Positions 24,708-32,701 of a DNA stretch of 33,026 nt are shown here, in pieces. The stretch is from Acidobacteriota bacterium (GTDB lineage Bacteria > Acidobacteriota > JAAYUB01). The position numbers and the translations under genes were made by a program. A model generated the notes under the pieces. It saw nothing but the letters and a program-made list of their open reading frames with translations, ran no database searches and was not told the origin of the DNA. Location of the stretch: assembly GCA_012517875.1 (NCBI GenBank), contig JAAYUB010000161.1, forward strand, positions 1-33,026. The letters are read 5' to 3'. Every line of letters begins with the position of its first letter. Within the stretch, counting starts at the first letter, position 1.

Positions 24708-25016
24708 GTTCACAGGTTCACAGGTTCACAGGTTCTCAGGTTCTCAGGTTACAGGTCCAGAATCAGTTGATAGTTGATAGTTGATGGTTGATGGTTGATG
24801 GTTGATGGTTGATGGTTGATGGTTGATGGTTGATCCGTCTCCCGTCTCCCGTCTTCCATCTCTCATCTCCCATCTTCCATCTCCCGTCTTCCACCTCCCG
24901 TCTTCCATCTCCCGTCTTCCATCTCCCGTCTTCCGTCTCACATCTCCCGTTCCCGTCTCTCGATTCACCCACCCACCTATTCACCCATTCACCTATTCAT
25001 CTATTCACCGTCTCCC
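24708..25016. repeat. Large four-module tandem repeat cluster
   Basis: Four modules follow each other with almost no spacer. GTTCACAG-type octamers occur five times, then decay (24708-24760). TTGATAG/TTGATGG heptamers occur nine times plus one decayed copy (24767-24836). Heptamers of consensus CRTCTYC occur sixteen times in exact phase and then drift (24836-24958). ATTCACCC/ATTCACCT octamers run from 24962 to 25008 and close with CCGTCTCCCC. Only the AEC start and TerB stop bound this 450-bp gap; no gene is supported inside. The apparent proteins rich in Glu-Thr-Gly-Asp-Gly-Arg are translations of the heptamers. Confidence 0.95.
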
Positions 25017-25030
25017 CAATTGTCCCCCTC

Positions 25031-25549
25031 TCACTTCAGCACATCGAGATACTCGCGGTAGCGCAACCGGATCCGGATATAGTCGTCGTGGGACAGAAAC
25101 AACCCGGTGGCGATGATCCGCAGCTCCGCCTCCTCCTTGGCGCAAATGGACCCGTTGGCGGCGGCGACGGCGAACAGCGTGTCGAGGATCTCCAGCTTGA
25201 GCGGCGCCTCGGCCGCCGCGTTGACCAGCCGGGTGTAGTACACGTTCTCGGAGCCGAAGTAGCGGTCGGCGTCCTGGTCCACCAGGGTCATGATGCGGCT
25301 CACGCGGTCTGCGTCCAGCGTGGTGCGCCGCCGGAGGATCTCCCGAATCTTCTCCCGCTCGGAGTCCTCGAGCTTCATGTCGCTGTACGCCACCCGCCAC
25401 AACAGGCCGGCGAAGCCGGCGATGAGCTTCACCTCGGACTCCGGCAGGTCCGCCAGGCACCCTTCCAGGCGGCCGAACAGGCTGCCCCACTCGTAATCGC
25501 CGCGGACGCTCCGCTTCGCCTCGAGACCCATGATCTTGAGAAAGTTCAT
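25031..25549 (-). CDS. TerB-like (tellurite-resistance/DjlA-type) domain protein
   Basis: The 172-residue soluble helical protein contains LIAGFAGLLWRVAYSDMKLEDSEREKI at about 42-68, which matches the first TerB helical hairpin with its acidic cluster (YSDxKLxxSE). A second, similar motif is LDTLFAVAAANGSICAKEEAEL near residue 125. TerB-like domains are proposed metal-binding or membrane-stress modules; the true role is not established, and no other ter genes are here. The start at ATG 25549 overlaps the methyltransferase stop by four bases, so it is the last gene of a coupled three-gene unit. Its 3' end borders the repeat cluster. Confidence 0.8.
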   Translation of the reverse strand: MNFLKIMGLEAKRSVRGDYEWGSLFGRLEGCLADLPESEVKLIAGFAGLLWRVAYSDMKLEDSEREKIREILRRRTTLDADRVSRIMTLVDQDADRYFGSENVYYTRLVNAAAEAPLKLEILDTLFAVAAANGSICAKEEAELRIIATGLFLSHDDYIRIRLRYREYLDVLK

Positions 25550-26556
25550 GCGCCGCCCTCCCCTGCCGCCGCCGGCGTGCGGGCGGCGATGAGCCCATCC
25601 ATGCGCTCGCGGCCGGACCGCAGCCACGTCACCTCGACGAATCCGGCGGCCTCGAGGTCGCGGCGGTACTCGGCGAAGGTGTACGTGTCGCCCCCCGCCG
25701 TGCTCACCAGCATGTTGATGGCGAACTGCGCGCCGGCCGCCGGCTCGGTACGGCTCTCGTCCATGACGTGGTCGCGGACGAGCAGCGTGCCGCCGGGTTC
25801 GAGGGCGCGGCGGATCTTGGCGAACAGCGCCCGGTTCTCCTCGGGTGAGTTCTGATGGGTGATGGCCGAAAGCAGCGCCAGGTCGCAACCGCCGGGCAGT
25901 TCGTCGCACTCGAAGTTGCCCCCCACCAGGGTGACCCGGTCCAGCAGCCCCTCGGCACGGAGCCATTCCACCGCCATCATGGTCACCCGGGGCAGGTCGA
26001 ACAGCACGCCGGTCAGCCGGGGATTCCGCCGCAGGAACGCCATGGTGTAGACGCCCGAACCGCCGCCCACGTCCAGGAGCCGGCGGTACAGCGTCAGGTC
26101 CAGCGCCGCGGCCACGTCGTCGGCCACACGGCGGCCGATGGCGTGCATGGCGCCGATGAAGGCGGCCAGCGCGTGGTCGTCCTTGTCGTCGGCGGTGTGC
26201 CGGGCGGGGCTCACCCCCGTACGGACCGTCTCGGTCAGGTGGCTCCAGGTCCGCCACATCACGGCGCTGTGCAGGGCCATGGCCCGCACCGGCGCCGGGT
26301 GCCGGTCCGAGAGCGCCGCCGCCGGCGCGGCGGTGCGGTAGCGGCCGTCCGCCTTCTCCAGCAGCCCATAGGTGACGAGGCAGTCGAGCACGCGGGTCAA
26401 CGGCCGCTCCGCGGCGCCGATCGCCCGGGCCAGCGCCGGCGCATCCATGGAGGCGCCGTCGAGGCGGGTAAAGAGATCCAGCTCGGCGGCGGTGAGGATC
26501 ACCCGGCTGCGCTGGAAACTCCGGATGTCGTCCAACACGTCGTAATCCGGCTTCAT
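25546..26556 (-). CDS. SAM-dependent O-methyltransferase-like protein
   Basis: The 336-residue product has the layout of the plant-COMT/hydroxyneurosporene methyltransferase group. An N-terminal winged-helix dimerisation domain (residues 1-90; FTRLDGASMDAPALARAIG) precedes a Rossmann SAM domain with LLDVGGGSGVYTMAF as motif I. VLFDLPRVTMMAVEWL, GGTLLVRDHVMDES and the C-terminal EYRRDLEAAGFVEV also fit. It would methylate a small hydroxylated compound; no biosynthetic cluster is present to indicate which. The start is ATG at 26556 with GAGGAGG just upstream; the open frame before that lies over the end of the protease gene. The gap to the upstream protease stop is 38 bp, and it overlaps the downstream TerB gene. 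Confidence 0.87.
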   Translation of the reverse strand: MKPDYDVLDDIRSFQRSRVILTAAELDLFTRLDGASMDAPALARAIGAAERPLTRVLDCLVTYGLLEKADGRYRTAAPAAALSDRHPAPVRAMALHSAVMWRTWSHLTETVRTGVSPARHTADDKDDHALAAFIGAMHAIGRRVADDVAAALDLTLYRRLLDVGGGSGVYTMAFLRRNPRLTGVLFDLPRVTMMAVEWLRAEGLLDRVTLVGGNFECDELPGGCDLALLSAITHQNSPEENRALFAKIRRALEPGGTLLVRDHVMDESRTEPAAGAQFAINMLVSTAGGDTYTFAEYRRDLEAAGFVEVTWLRSGRERMDGLIAARTPAAAGEGGA

Positions 26557-26594
26557 CGGCCTCCTCGTTCCGGACCAGCTCCCGGACCGGCTGC

Positions 26595-29500
26595 TCAGAA
26601 CTTCTGCCGCGGGTACGGCGGATGTTTCGGCCAGGTCCGGGGCTCCGCTTCGATTTTCTTCAGAAGCACTTCGACGCCCTTCATGAGCTGGGCGTCGTAG
26701 CCGCGGGCCATCTCGGCGGGATCCAGGTCCACTTCGATGTCGGGGGTCACGCCGACGTTTTCCACCACCCAGTTGCCGTCGCGGTCGTAGATCCGGTAGT
26801 CGGGGGCCGTCAGGTAGCCGCCGTCCACCAGGTCGATGGTCATGGAAATGCCCACCAGTCCGCCCCAACTCCGGGTGCCGATGACGGGCCCCATCTTTTC
26901 CACCTGGAACTCATGGGGCAGCTCGTCGCCGCCCGAACCGGCCTGCCGGTTGGTCAGGCACACGAGGTGGGCCTGGGTCCAGACCGCCGGGGTCGCCGTG
27001 TCTTTGGAGTAGCGGCGGGTCCAGTAGGAGATCGCCCGCTTGCCCAGCCGCTGCAGGAAGATGTCCGGATCGAGGCCGCCGCCGTTGAAGCGTCCGTCGA
27101 CGACAATCCCGTCCTTCTGGGTCTGGGCGTAGAAGTACTTGGGGAATTCGCGCGCCGAAGCGGTGTAGGTGTCGGGCAGATGCAGGTAGCCGATCCGGCC
27201 GCCCGAGGCCTCCGCCACGACCCGGCGGTTGTGCTTCACCCAGTCGAGGTAGCGCAAGGTCCGCTCCGAGGCCAGCGGCTTGACGGTGTACTCGCGGGCG
27301 CCGACCCGGTCCGGTTTGTCATTGACCAGGATCTTCACCTGCTTGCCGGCCAGGTCCTGGAAGTACGCGTACACCTCGCGGTCGCCGCGGACATCCACGC
27401 CGTTGACGGCCAGGAGATAGTCGCCTTCGCGCACGCCGACGCCCACCGCGGCCAGGGGCGGCTGCACCTCGTCGGTCCAGTCGGGCACGCGGCAGATCTT
27501 CCGAAAACGGTAGCGCTGGCTCGCCGCGTCCAGCTCGTAGTCGGCCCCGAGCAGGCCCACCGCGATCTCTTCGGCCTTGCGCTGCTGGGCGCCGCCGCCC
27601 ACGTAGGTGTGCGACGCGTTGAGCTCGCCGATGAGCTCGCCGAGGATGTACACCACGTCCTGGCGGCAGGTGGCCCGCTCCAGGAGCATCCGATAGCGCG
27701 CGTGCATGGCGGGCCAGTCGAGCCCGTGCATGCCCGGCTCGTAGAAGAAGTCGCGCTCCATCCGCCACGACTCGTTGAAGATCTGCCGCCATTCGGCCCG
27801 CGGGTCGATCCAAAGCTTCAGGTCGGCCAGGGACAGCTCCTGCGCCTTCGGTTCCGGCCCCTTGAGCTCCAGCGCGGTCAGCCCGGTCCCCTTCCGGCAG
27901 ACGATCCACTTGCCGTCGCCGGAGAGCCGGTAATCGTCCACCCCCTCGAGCAGGCGATGCTCCTTGCGGGTGTCAAACGCGAAGGCATACAGGCTGCGGG
28001 CCTCGGGACCGCGGTACTCGAACCGGTTGAAGTCGCCGGCGGCGGCGTTGAGGTAGTAGAGCGCGCCCTCGCCGACGGTCAGCTGGCGGTAGTTACCTCG
28101 CGGCAGCGGAACGGCCTCGATCCGCTCGGCCAGGCCGTCGAAATCGATGACGACGCTGGGCGGAACCGCGGCGGCGGCTGGCGGTGCAGTCGGCGGCGCG
28201 GCCGGCGCGCCGGTCTCCTCGTCGCTCGCAAGCGGAAAGCGCGCCGCGCCGTCGCGGCTGAGTGTCAGGCAGTAGATCCCGGCCGCCTGCTTGTAGACCA
28301 TCTCCCACTCGAAGTCGCAGAAGGTGGGATCGAACCGGCGGTTGGAGATGAAGAACAGGTGCTTCCCATCGCGAGAGAACACCGGGCCGAAATCGTTGAA
28401 CAGACCGTTGCTGACGCAGCGGGAGCGTTTCTCCTGGAGCGAGTAAACGAACACCTTCGACACGAGGTCGGCTTCCATCTTGGAGTAGGCGAGATACGCG
28501 CTGTCGGGCGACCAGGCGTAGTCGGAGATGGGCTTGACGTTCAGCGACACGTCCATGGGCTCGTAGTCGGCCTTGTCGACGCGGGTCACGGCGCCGCTCG
28601 CCACGTCGAGGACATAGCAGGCCAGCGTCTGGTCGGCGAAGGCGATTTTCTTTCCGTCGGGCGACCAGCGCAGCGTGTGCCGATAGCCGTCCTTCGCGCG
28701 GGTCAGCTGGACCGGGTCGGCGCCGCCGCCGACTGCCGCCAGGTAGATGTTGTATTCGCCGCCGGCGTCGGAGATGTAGGCAATCTGCCGGCCGTCGGGC
28801 GACCAGACCCCCTCGCGGATCCGGGCGCCGCTGGCGCCGGCTACCAGCCGCGTGGCGCCGTCCTTGCGCGGCAGGCTGAAGAGGTGGCCGCGGGCGGTGG
28901 CGAGCACCCGGGCGCCGGACGGAGACACGTCGAAGTGGGTGAGCCGGTCGGCCACTCCGGCCAGGTACGGCCGGGTTTCCGGCGCATCGGCGCGCACGGC
29001 GATGGGGAGGGCGCGGGACTGGCGGCTGGCCAGATCCAGCAGCCAGACGGTCCCGCCCACCTCGTAGGCGATCCGGCCGTCGCCGAGGCTCGGCCGGCGG
29101 ACGTCGTGCTCCCGGTGGCGGGTGAGCTGCTCCGTCTTTCCCGTGGCGACGTTGTAGCCGTAAATGTTCAGCACGCCGTCGCTGTCGGCGGTGTAGTAGA
29201 TGGTGCCGCCGTGCCACATGGGCATCCGGTCGCCGCCGGGAAAGTCAGTGATCTTCCGGTCCTGCTTCGAGGCGAAATCGTAGATGTAGACGTCCGGAGC
29301 CAGCCCGCCGCGGTACCGCTTCCAGGTGCGCGTCTCGACGCTGATGCGGTTGTAGGCGATCTGCCGGCCGTCGGGCGAATAGCTGCCATAGGCCGCCTCA
29401 TGCAGGGGGAGCGGCTCCAGGCCTGTACCGTCGGGTGACACCAGGAACAGCTTCTCGAAACGGTTGAAGCTGTCCCGCATCGACTTGAACAGGATCTTGT

Positions 29501-29888
29501 CGGCCGTGGGATGCCAGCCCACCACCTCGTCGTCGCCCGGGTGCCAGGTGACCCGGGTGATCCCGCCGCCGTGCACGTCCATCACATAGACATCGGCATT
29601 GCCGTCGTAGTCGCCGGTGAAGGCGATCCGTGTCCCGTCGGGCGAGAGCTTGGGGTGGCGCTCCTCGCCGTCGTGAATGGTCAGGCGGGTGGCGGTGCCG
29701 CCCGCGACCGGCGCGGACCAGATGTCCTCGCCGCAGACGAACACGACGGTGTCGCCGCGCACGTCGGGGAAGCGCAGCAGCGGTTCGGCCGGGACCGCCG
29801 CCCAGAGGGCGGCCGTAAGGCCGAGTAGCAACCCGGCGCACAGGCTGCACCGGACGCTGGGGGCAGAACAGGTGGGGCGGTGGCTCAT
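26595..29888 (-). CDS. Exported tricorn-like S41 protease
   Basis: The 1,097-residue product has a signal peptide (about residues 12-33, LCAGLLLGLTAALWAAVPA). Two N-terminal beta-propeller regions follow, with TolB-type repeats such as LSPDGTRIAFTGDYDG and WSPDGRQIAYISDAGG, then a helical C1-like region (EWRQIFNESWRMERDFFYEP, about 700-760). A PDZ domain lies at about 796-865 (GVREGDYLLAVNGVDV), and a C-terminal S41 domain has Ser985 in QAGSGGDELP as the likely nucleophile. This is the tricorn protease layout. Archaeal tricorn is cytosolic, while signal-bearing bacterial homologues are periplasmic. An alanine/proline-rich insert of about 20 residues lies near residue 560. The start is ATG at 29888 with AGGAG upstream, about 50 bases after the promoter. 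Confidence 0.93.
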   Translation of the reverse strand: MSHRPTCSAPSVRCSLCAGLLLGLTAALWAAVPAEPLLRFPDVRGDTVVFVCGEDIWSAPVAGGTATRLTIHDGEERHPKLSPDGTRIAFTGDYDGNADVYVMDVHGGGITRVTWHPGDDEVVGWHPTADKILFKSMRDSFNRFEKLFLVSPDGTGLEPLPLHEAAYGSYSPDGRQIAYNRISVETRTWKRYRGGLAPDVYIYDFASKQDRKITDFPGGDRMPMWHGGTIYYTADSDGVLNIYGYNVATGKTEQLTRHREHDVRRPSLGDGRIAYEVGGTVWLLDLASRQSRALPIAVRADAPETRPYLAGVADRLTHFDVSPSGARVLATARGHLFSLPRKDGATRLVAGASGARIREGVWSPDGRQIAYISDAGGEYNIYLAAVGGGADPVQLTRAKDGYRHTLRWSPDGKKIAFADQTLACYVLDVASGAVTRVDKADYEPMDVSLNVKPISDYAWSPDSAYLAYSKMEADLVSKVFVYSLQEKRSRCVSNGLFNDFGPVFSRDGKHLFFISNRRFDPTFCDFEWEMVYKQAAGIYCLTLSRDGAARFPLASDEETGAPAAPPTAPPAAAAVPPSVVIDFDGLAERIEAVPLPRGNYRQLTVGEGALYYLNAAAGDFNRFEYRGPEARSLYAFAFDTRKEHRLLEGVDDYRLSGDGKWIVCRKGTGLTALELKGPEPKAQELSLADLKLWIDPRAEWRQIFNESWRMERDFFYEPGMHGLDWPAMHARYRMLLERATCRQDVVYILGELIGELNASHTYVGGGAQQRKAEEIAVGLLGADYELDAASQRYRFRKICRVPDWTDEVQPPLAAVGVGVREGDYLLAVNGVDVRGDREVYAYFQDLAGKQVKILVNDKPDRVGAREYTVKPLASERTLRYLDWVKHNRRVVAEASGGRIGYLHLPDTYTASAREFPKYFYAQTQKDGIVVDGRFNGGGLDPDIFLQRLGKRAISYWTRRYSKDTATPAVWTQAHLVCLTNRQAGSGGDELPHEFQVEKMGPVIGTRSWGGLVGISMTIDLVDGGYLTAPDYRIYDRDGNWVVENVGVTPDIEVDLDPAEMARGYDAQLMKGVEVLLKKIEAEPRTWPKHPPYPRQKF

Positions 29889-29944
29889 GATCACACTCCT
29901 GGAGGGCATTCCGCGCAGGGCGGAACCGGCGTTCAAAAAAGCTT

Positions 29945-29953
29945 ATTATACCA
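29945..29953 (-). promoter_or_regulatory. Extended -10 promoter for the tricorn/methyltransferase/TerB operon
   Basis: The minus strand reads TGGTATAAT: a perfect -10 with TG one base upstream and no clear -35. The predicted start near 29938 leaves a leader of about 50 bases to the ATG at 29888 and rules out the in-frame start at 29936. Confidence 0.65.
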
Positions 29954-29981
29954 GAGCAGGGCGGTCTGGGTTTCACGGAAC

Positions 29982-30010
29982 TTGGCCCGCCGCCCGCTTT
30001 GTGGCACAAT
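29982..30010 (+). promoter_or_regulatory. Sigma70-type promoter for urocanate hydratase
   Basis: TTGGCC (29982-29987) and CACAAT (30005-30010) are separated by 17 bases. Transcription would begin near 30017, giving a 23-base leader that holds GGGAGGA. No obvious operator palindrome is seen. It lies back to back with the divergent tricorn promoter, 28 bp away. Confidence 0.6.
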
Positions 30011-30039
30011 AGGCACTCATCCCCACCGGGAGGAACCCT

Positions 30040-32052
30040 ATGACCGACAACACCGCCATCGGCGCCGCCATGACCGTCCGCCTGCGCGGCAAGCTGCCGC
30101 CGCCGGCCGCGTTCGAGCCGGGCATCCGCCGCGCGCCGGACCGTGGTTACACCTTGAACCGGACCGAGACCCTCCTCGCGCTGAAGAACGCGCTCCGCTA
30201 CGTGCCGCCCCAGTGGCACGCGGCGCTGGCCCCGGAGTTCCTCGACGAGCTGAGGACGCGCGGCCGGATCTACGGCTACCGTTTCCGGCCCCCGGGCCGG
30301 ATCTGGGGGCGGCCCATCGACACGTACAAGGGCCGCTGCGTCGAGGGGAAGGCTTTCCAGGTGATGATCGACAACAATTTGGATTTCGACGTGGCGCTTT
30401 ACCCGTACGAGCTGGTGACCTACGGCGAGACCGGCCAGGTCTGCCAGAACTGGATGCAGTACCGGCTCATCCAGCGATACCTGGAGGTGCTCACCCGGAA
30501 GCAGACGCTGGTGGTCGAGTCGGGACACCCGCTCGGGCTCTTCGCCTCGCGGCCCGAGGCGCCCCGGGTCATCATCACCAACTCGCTCATGGTGGGCATG
30601 TTCGACAACCAGGCCGAGTGGCACCGGGCCATGCAGCTCGGCGTGGCCAACTACGGCCAGATGACCGCCGGCGGCTGGATGTACATCGGCCCGCAGGGGA
30701 TCGTGCACGGCACGTTCAACACCATCCTGAACGCCGCCCGGCTCCGGCTGGGGATCCGCGCCGACGAGGACCTGCGCGGGCACCTGTTCGTCTCGTCGGG
30801 CCTCGGCGGCATGAGCGGGGCCCAGCCCAAGGCGGTGGAGATCGCCGGCGGCGTCGGTGTCATCGCCGAGGTGGACCCGTCGCGCATCCGCACCCGCCAC
30901 GAGCAGGGCTGGGTGTCGGCGGTGAGTGCCGATCTGAGCGAGGTGTTCCGCCTGGCCCAGGCGGCGATGGCCCGCCGTGAGCCGCTCTCCATTGCCTACC
31001 ACGGCAACATCGTGGACCTGCTCCAGTACGCGGTGGACCACCGGATTCCCATCGAGCTGCTGTCGGACCAGACCTCCTGCCACGCCCCGTACGATGGCGG
31101 CTACTGTCCCCAGGGGCTGACTTTCGAGGCGCGCACCCGGATGCTATCGACAGACCGCGCCGCCTTCCGCGCCGCCGTGGACCGGAGCCTGCGGCGCCAC
31201 TTCGAACTCGTCCGCACCCTGGTGGAGCGGGGCACCTACTTCTTCGACTACGGCAACTCCTTCATGCGGGCGGTCTACGACGCCGGCGTGACGGAGATCT
31301 GCCGGAACGGCACCGATCCCCGCGAGGGCTTCATCTTCCCCTCCTACGTCGAGGACATCATGGGGCCCATGCTGTTCGACTACGGCTACGGGCCCTTCCG
31401 CTGGGTGTGCCTCAGCGGGCGGCCCGAAGACCTGGCCGCAACCGACCGGGCGGCCATGGCGGCCATCGATCCGAACCGGCGCGGGCAGGACCGCGACAAC
31501 TGGGTCTGGATCCGCGACGCCGAAAAGAACCGGCTGGTGGTGGGCACCCAGGCCCGCATCCTGTACCAGGACGCGCCCGGCCGCGCCCGGATCGCGCTGA
31601 AGTTCAACGCGATGGTACGCGCCGGCGAAATCGGGCCGGTGATGCTGGGCCGCGACCACCACGACTGCGGCGGCACCGACTCGCCTTACCGCGAGACGGC
31701 CAACATCAAGGACGGCAGCAACATCATGGCCGAGATGGCCGTGCAGTGCTTCGCCGGCAACGCCGCCCGCGGCATGAGCCTGGTGGCGCTCCACAACGGC
31801 GGCGGCGTCGGGATCGGCAAGGCCGTCAACGGCGGCTTCGGGCTGGTGCTGGACGGCAGCGCGCGGGTCGACGCAGTGATCCGCTCGGCCATGCCGTGGG
31901 ACGTGATGGGCGGCGTGGCCCGCCGCGCCTGGGCACGCTGCCCCAACTCCATCGACACCTGCGTGGCCTACAACCAGGGGGCGCCGGGCAACCATGTGAC
32001 CCTGCCCTTTCTCGCCGACGACGCGATGCTGGAGCGGCTGGTGGACGCCTGA
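30040..32052 (+). CDS. hutU: Urocanate hydratase (long form)
   Basis: Urocanase converts urocanate to imidazolone propionate in histidine degradation, using tightly bound NAD+ in the cytoplasm. The 670-residue product is longer than the common bacterial form of about 555 residues and is close to the longer type known from animals and some bacteria. Recognisable stretches include FQVMIDNNLDFDVA, MTAGGWMYIGPQGIVHGT, the NAD-binding SSGLGGMSGAQPKA (about 253-266), LLSDQTSCHAPYDGGY, YGPFRWVCLSGRPED and GRDHHDCGGTDSPYRET. The start is ATG at 30040 with GGGAGGA seven bases upstream. No other hut gene (hutH, hutI, ftcD) lies within the window, so the pathway must be completed elsewhere or from the unseen right side. 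Confidence 0.96.
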   Translation: MTDNTAIGAAMTVRLRGKLPPPAAFEPGIRRAPDRGYTLNRTETLLALKNALRYVPPQWHAALAPEFLDELRTRGRIYGYRFRPPGRIWGRPIDTYKGRCVEGKAFQVMIDNNLDFDVALYPYELVTYGETGQVCQNWMQYRLIQRYLEVLTRKQTLVVESGHPLGLFASRPEAPRVIITNSLMVGMFDNQAEWHRAMQLGVANYGQMTAGGWMYIGPQGIVHGTFNTILNAARLRLGIRADEDLRGHLFVSSGLGGMSGAQPKAVEIAGGVGVIAEVDPSRIRTRHEQGWVSAVSADLSEVFRLAQAAMARREPLSIAYHGNIVDLLQYAVDHRIPIELLSDQTSCHAPYDGGYCPQGLTFEARTRMLSTDRAAFRAAVDRSLRRHFELVRTLVERGTYFFDYGNSFMRAVYDAGVTEICRNGTDPREGFIFPSYVEDIMGPMLFDYGYGPFRWVCLSGRPEDLAATDRAAMAAIDPNRRGQDRDNWVWIRDAEKNRLVVGTQARILYQDAPGRARIALKFNAMVRAGEIGPVMLGRDHHDCGGTDSPYRETANIKDGSNIMAEMAVQCFAGNAARGMSLVALHNGGGVGIGKAVNGGFGLVLDGSARVDAVIRSAMPWDVMGGVARRAWARCPNSIDTCVAYNQGAPGNHVTLPFLADDAMLERLVDA

Positions 32053-32100
32053 CGGAAACGCGCAGTCCCAGCCACAGCGAGGGCGCTTCTTGCAGGCTGC

Positions 32101-32130
32101 GGACGCGGCCCACGGCAGGATTCCGCCGCG
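32101..32130. repeat. 30-bp direct repeat, copy 1
   Basis: This segment, beginning GGACGCGGCC and ending CCGCCGCG, matches 32,516-32,545 at 28 of 30 bases. It lies just after hutU, immediately left of a REP-like hairpin. The recurrence inside one intergenic region suggests a mobile or dispersed repeat family. Confidence 0.85.
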
Positions 32131-32146
32131 TCCACGGCGGCGGCGT

Positions 32147-32170
32147 GTAGCCCGGACCGACAGGTCCGGG
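32147..32170 (+). repeat. REP-like palindrome, copy 1
   Basis: GTAG is followed by the perfect eight-pair hairpin CCCGGACC-GACA-GGTCCGGG. A related copy lies in inverted orientation at 32,407-32,430 and agrees at 20 of 24 bases. Two of the four differences are one compensating base pair in the stem, and the other two lie in the loop. Confidence 0.8.
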
Positions 32171-32280
32171 TCAGCCGGGAGACTTGGTGAGACCGAGCTC
32201 CGCAGGAGCGACGGTAAGCGGCGAATGCGATTGGGCACCCCGCTTTCGGCCGCACTCAATGGCTGGGCCGAACGGCAGAT

Positions 32281-32332
32281 GGGGACATCCATCTTCTCTG
32301 TGCGGCAAATTGGGACAAATTGGGACATCCAT
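32281..32332. repeat. Short direct repeats GGGACATCCAT and CAAATTGGGA
   Basis: GGGACATCCAT occurs at 32282-32292 and again at 32322-32332. CAAATTGGGA is tandemly duplicated at 32306-32325. They lie between the two REP-like palindromes and may be internal parts of the same composite element. No coding signal is present. Confidence 0.75.
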
Positions 32333-32406
32333 GTTCCTCGTGTCAAAGGCTCTAATCCTTTTCCGCCGCCGCTGCGCGGCTCGCCCCGGCCGTCTGTTTC
32401 CGGTCA

Positions 32407-32430
32407 CCCGGGCCTCGCGGCCCGGGCTAC
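32407..32430 (-). repeat. REP-like palindrome, copy 2 (inverted)
   Basis: On the minus strand this reads GTAG followed by CCCGGGCC-GCGA-GGCCCGGG, a perfect eight-pair stem with a four-base loop. It is the inverted counterpart of the palindrome at 32,147-32,170. Confidence 0.8.
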
Positions 32431-32515
32431 ATGCCGCGGCCGCCGGCGCGGCCGGGCCTCGGAATCGAGCGATACGACTCCATGGATCGTGCGGATGCAA
32501 CGGGCCGCGTCCGGC

Positions 32516-32545
32516 GGACGCGGCCTACGGCAGGATCCCGCCGCG
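32516..32545. repeat. 30-bp direct repeat, copy 2
   Basis: It differs from 32,101-32,130 at only two positions, both C/T changes. The 649-bp gap between hutU and the last gene (32,053-32,701) is filled mostly by these repeats and palindromes. I see no RNA gene or supported coding sequence in it. Confidence 0.85.
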
Positions 32546-32573
32546 CGCAGCGGCCGTTCACCGTTTACAATAC

Positions 32574-32602
32574 TTGGAAGATAATCCGCACCGGGATACA
32601 AT
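32574..32602 (+). promoter_or_regulatory. Sigma70-type promoter for the last gene
   Basis: TTGGAA (32574-32579) and TACAAT (32597-32602) are separated by 17 bases. Transcription would begin near 32609, about 93 bases before the chosen ATG. Confidence 0.55.
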
Positions 32603-32701
32603 GTCAGCCTTGTGCTCCTCCTCCATGATCTCGGAAACACCGGGCTGGTTCCGCCGGGACCCGGGGAAAAGGAGCATGCACTCCGCGCATTCGAGAGGCG
32701 C

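Noticed and set aside
24836-24958. Perfect polypurine/polypyrimidine triplex-forming tract
   Set aside because: The strand is pyrimidine-rich, but each heptamer carries one A or G, so the tract is interrupted too often for a confident triplex claim.
24744-24984. Minus-strand reading frames giving Glu-Thr-Gly-Asp-Gly-Arg repeat proteins
   Set aside because: They translate seven-base tandem repeats, have no ribosome-binding site and change composition with repeat phase; non-coding repeat DNA is the better explanation.
26622-29438. 938-codon plus-strand open frame opposite the tricorn-like protease
   Set aside because: It is an antisense frame kept open by high GC. The product is rich in Val, Gly and His without domains, while the minus strand encodes a clear multidomain protease.
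29398-31083. 561-codon minus-strand open frame opposite hutU
   Set aside because: It is antisense to urocanase and crosses the divergent promoter region; there is no domain content.
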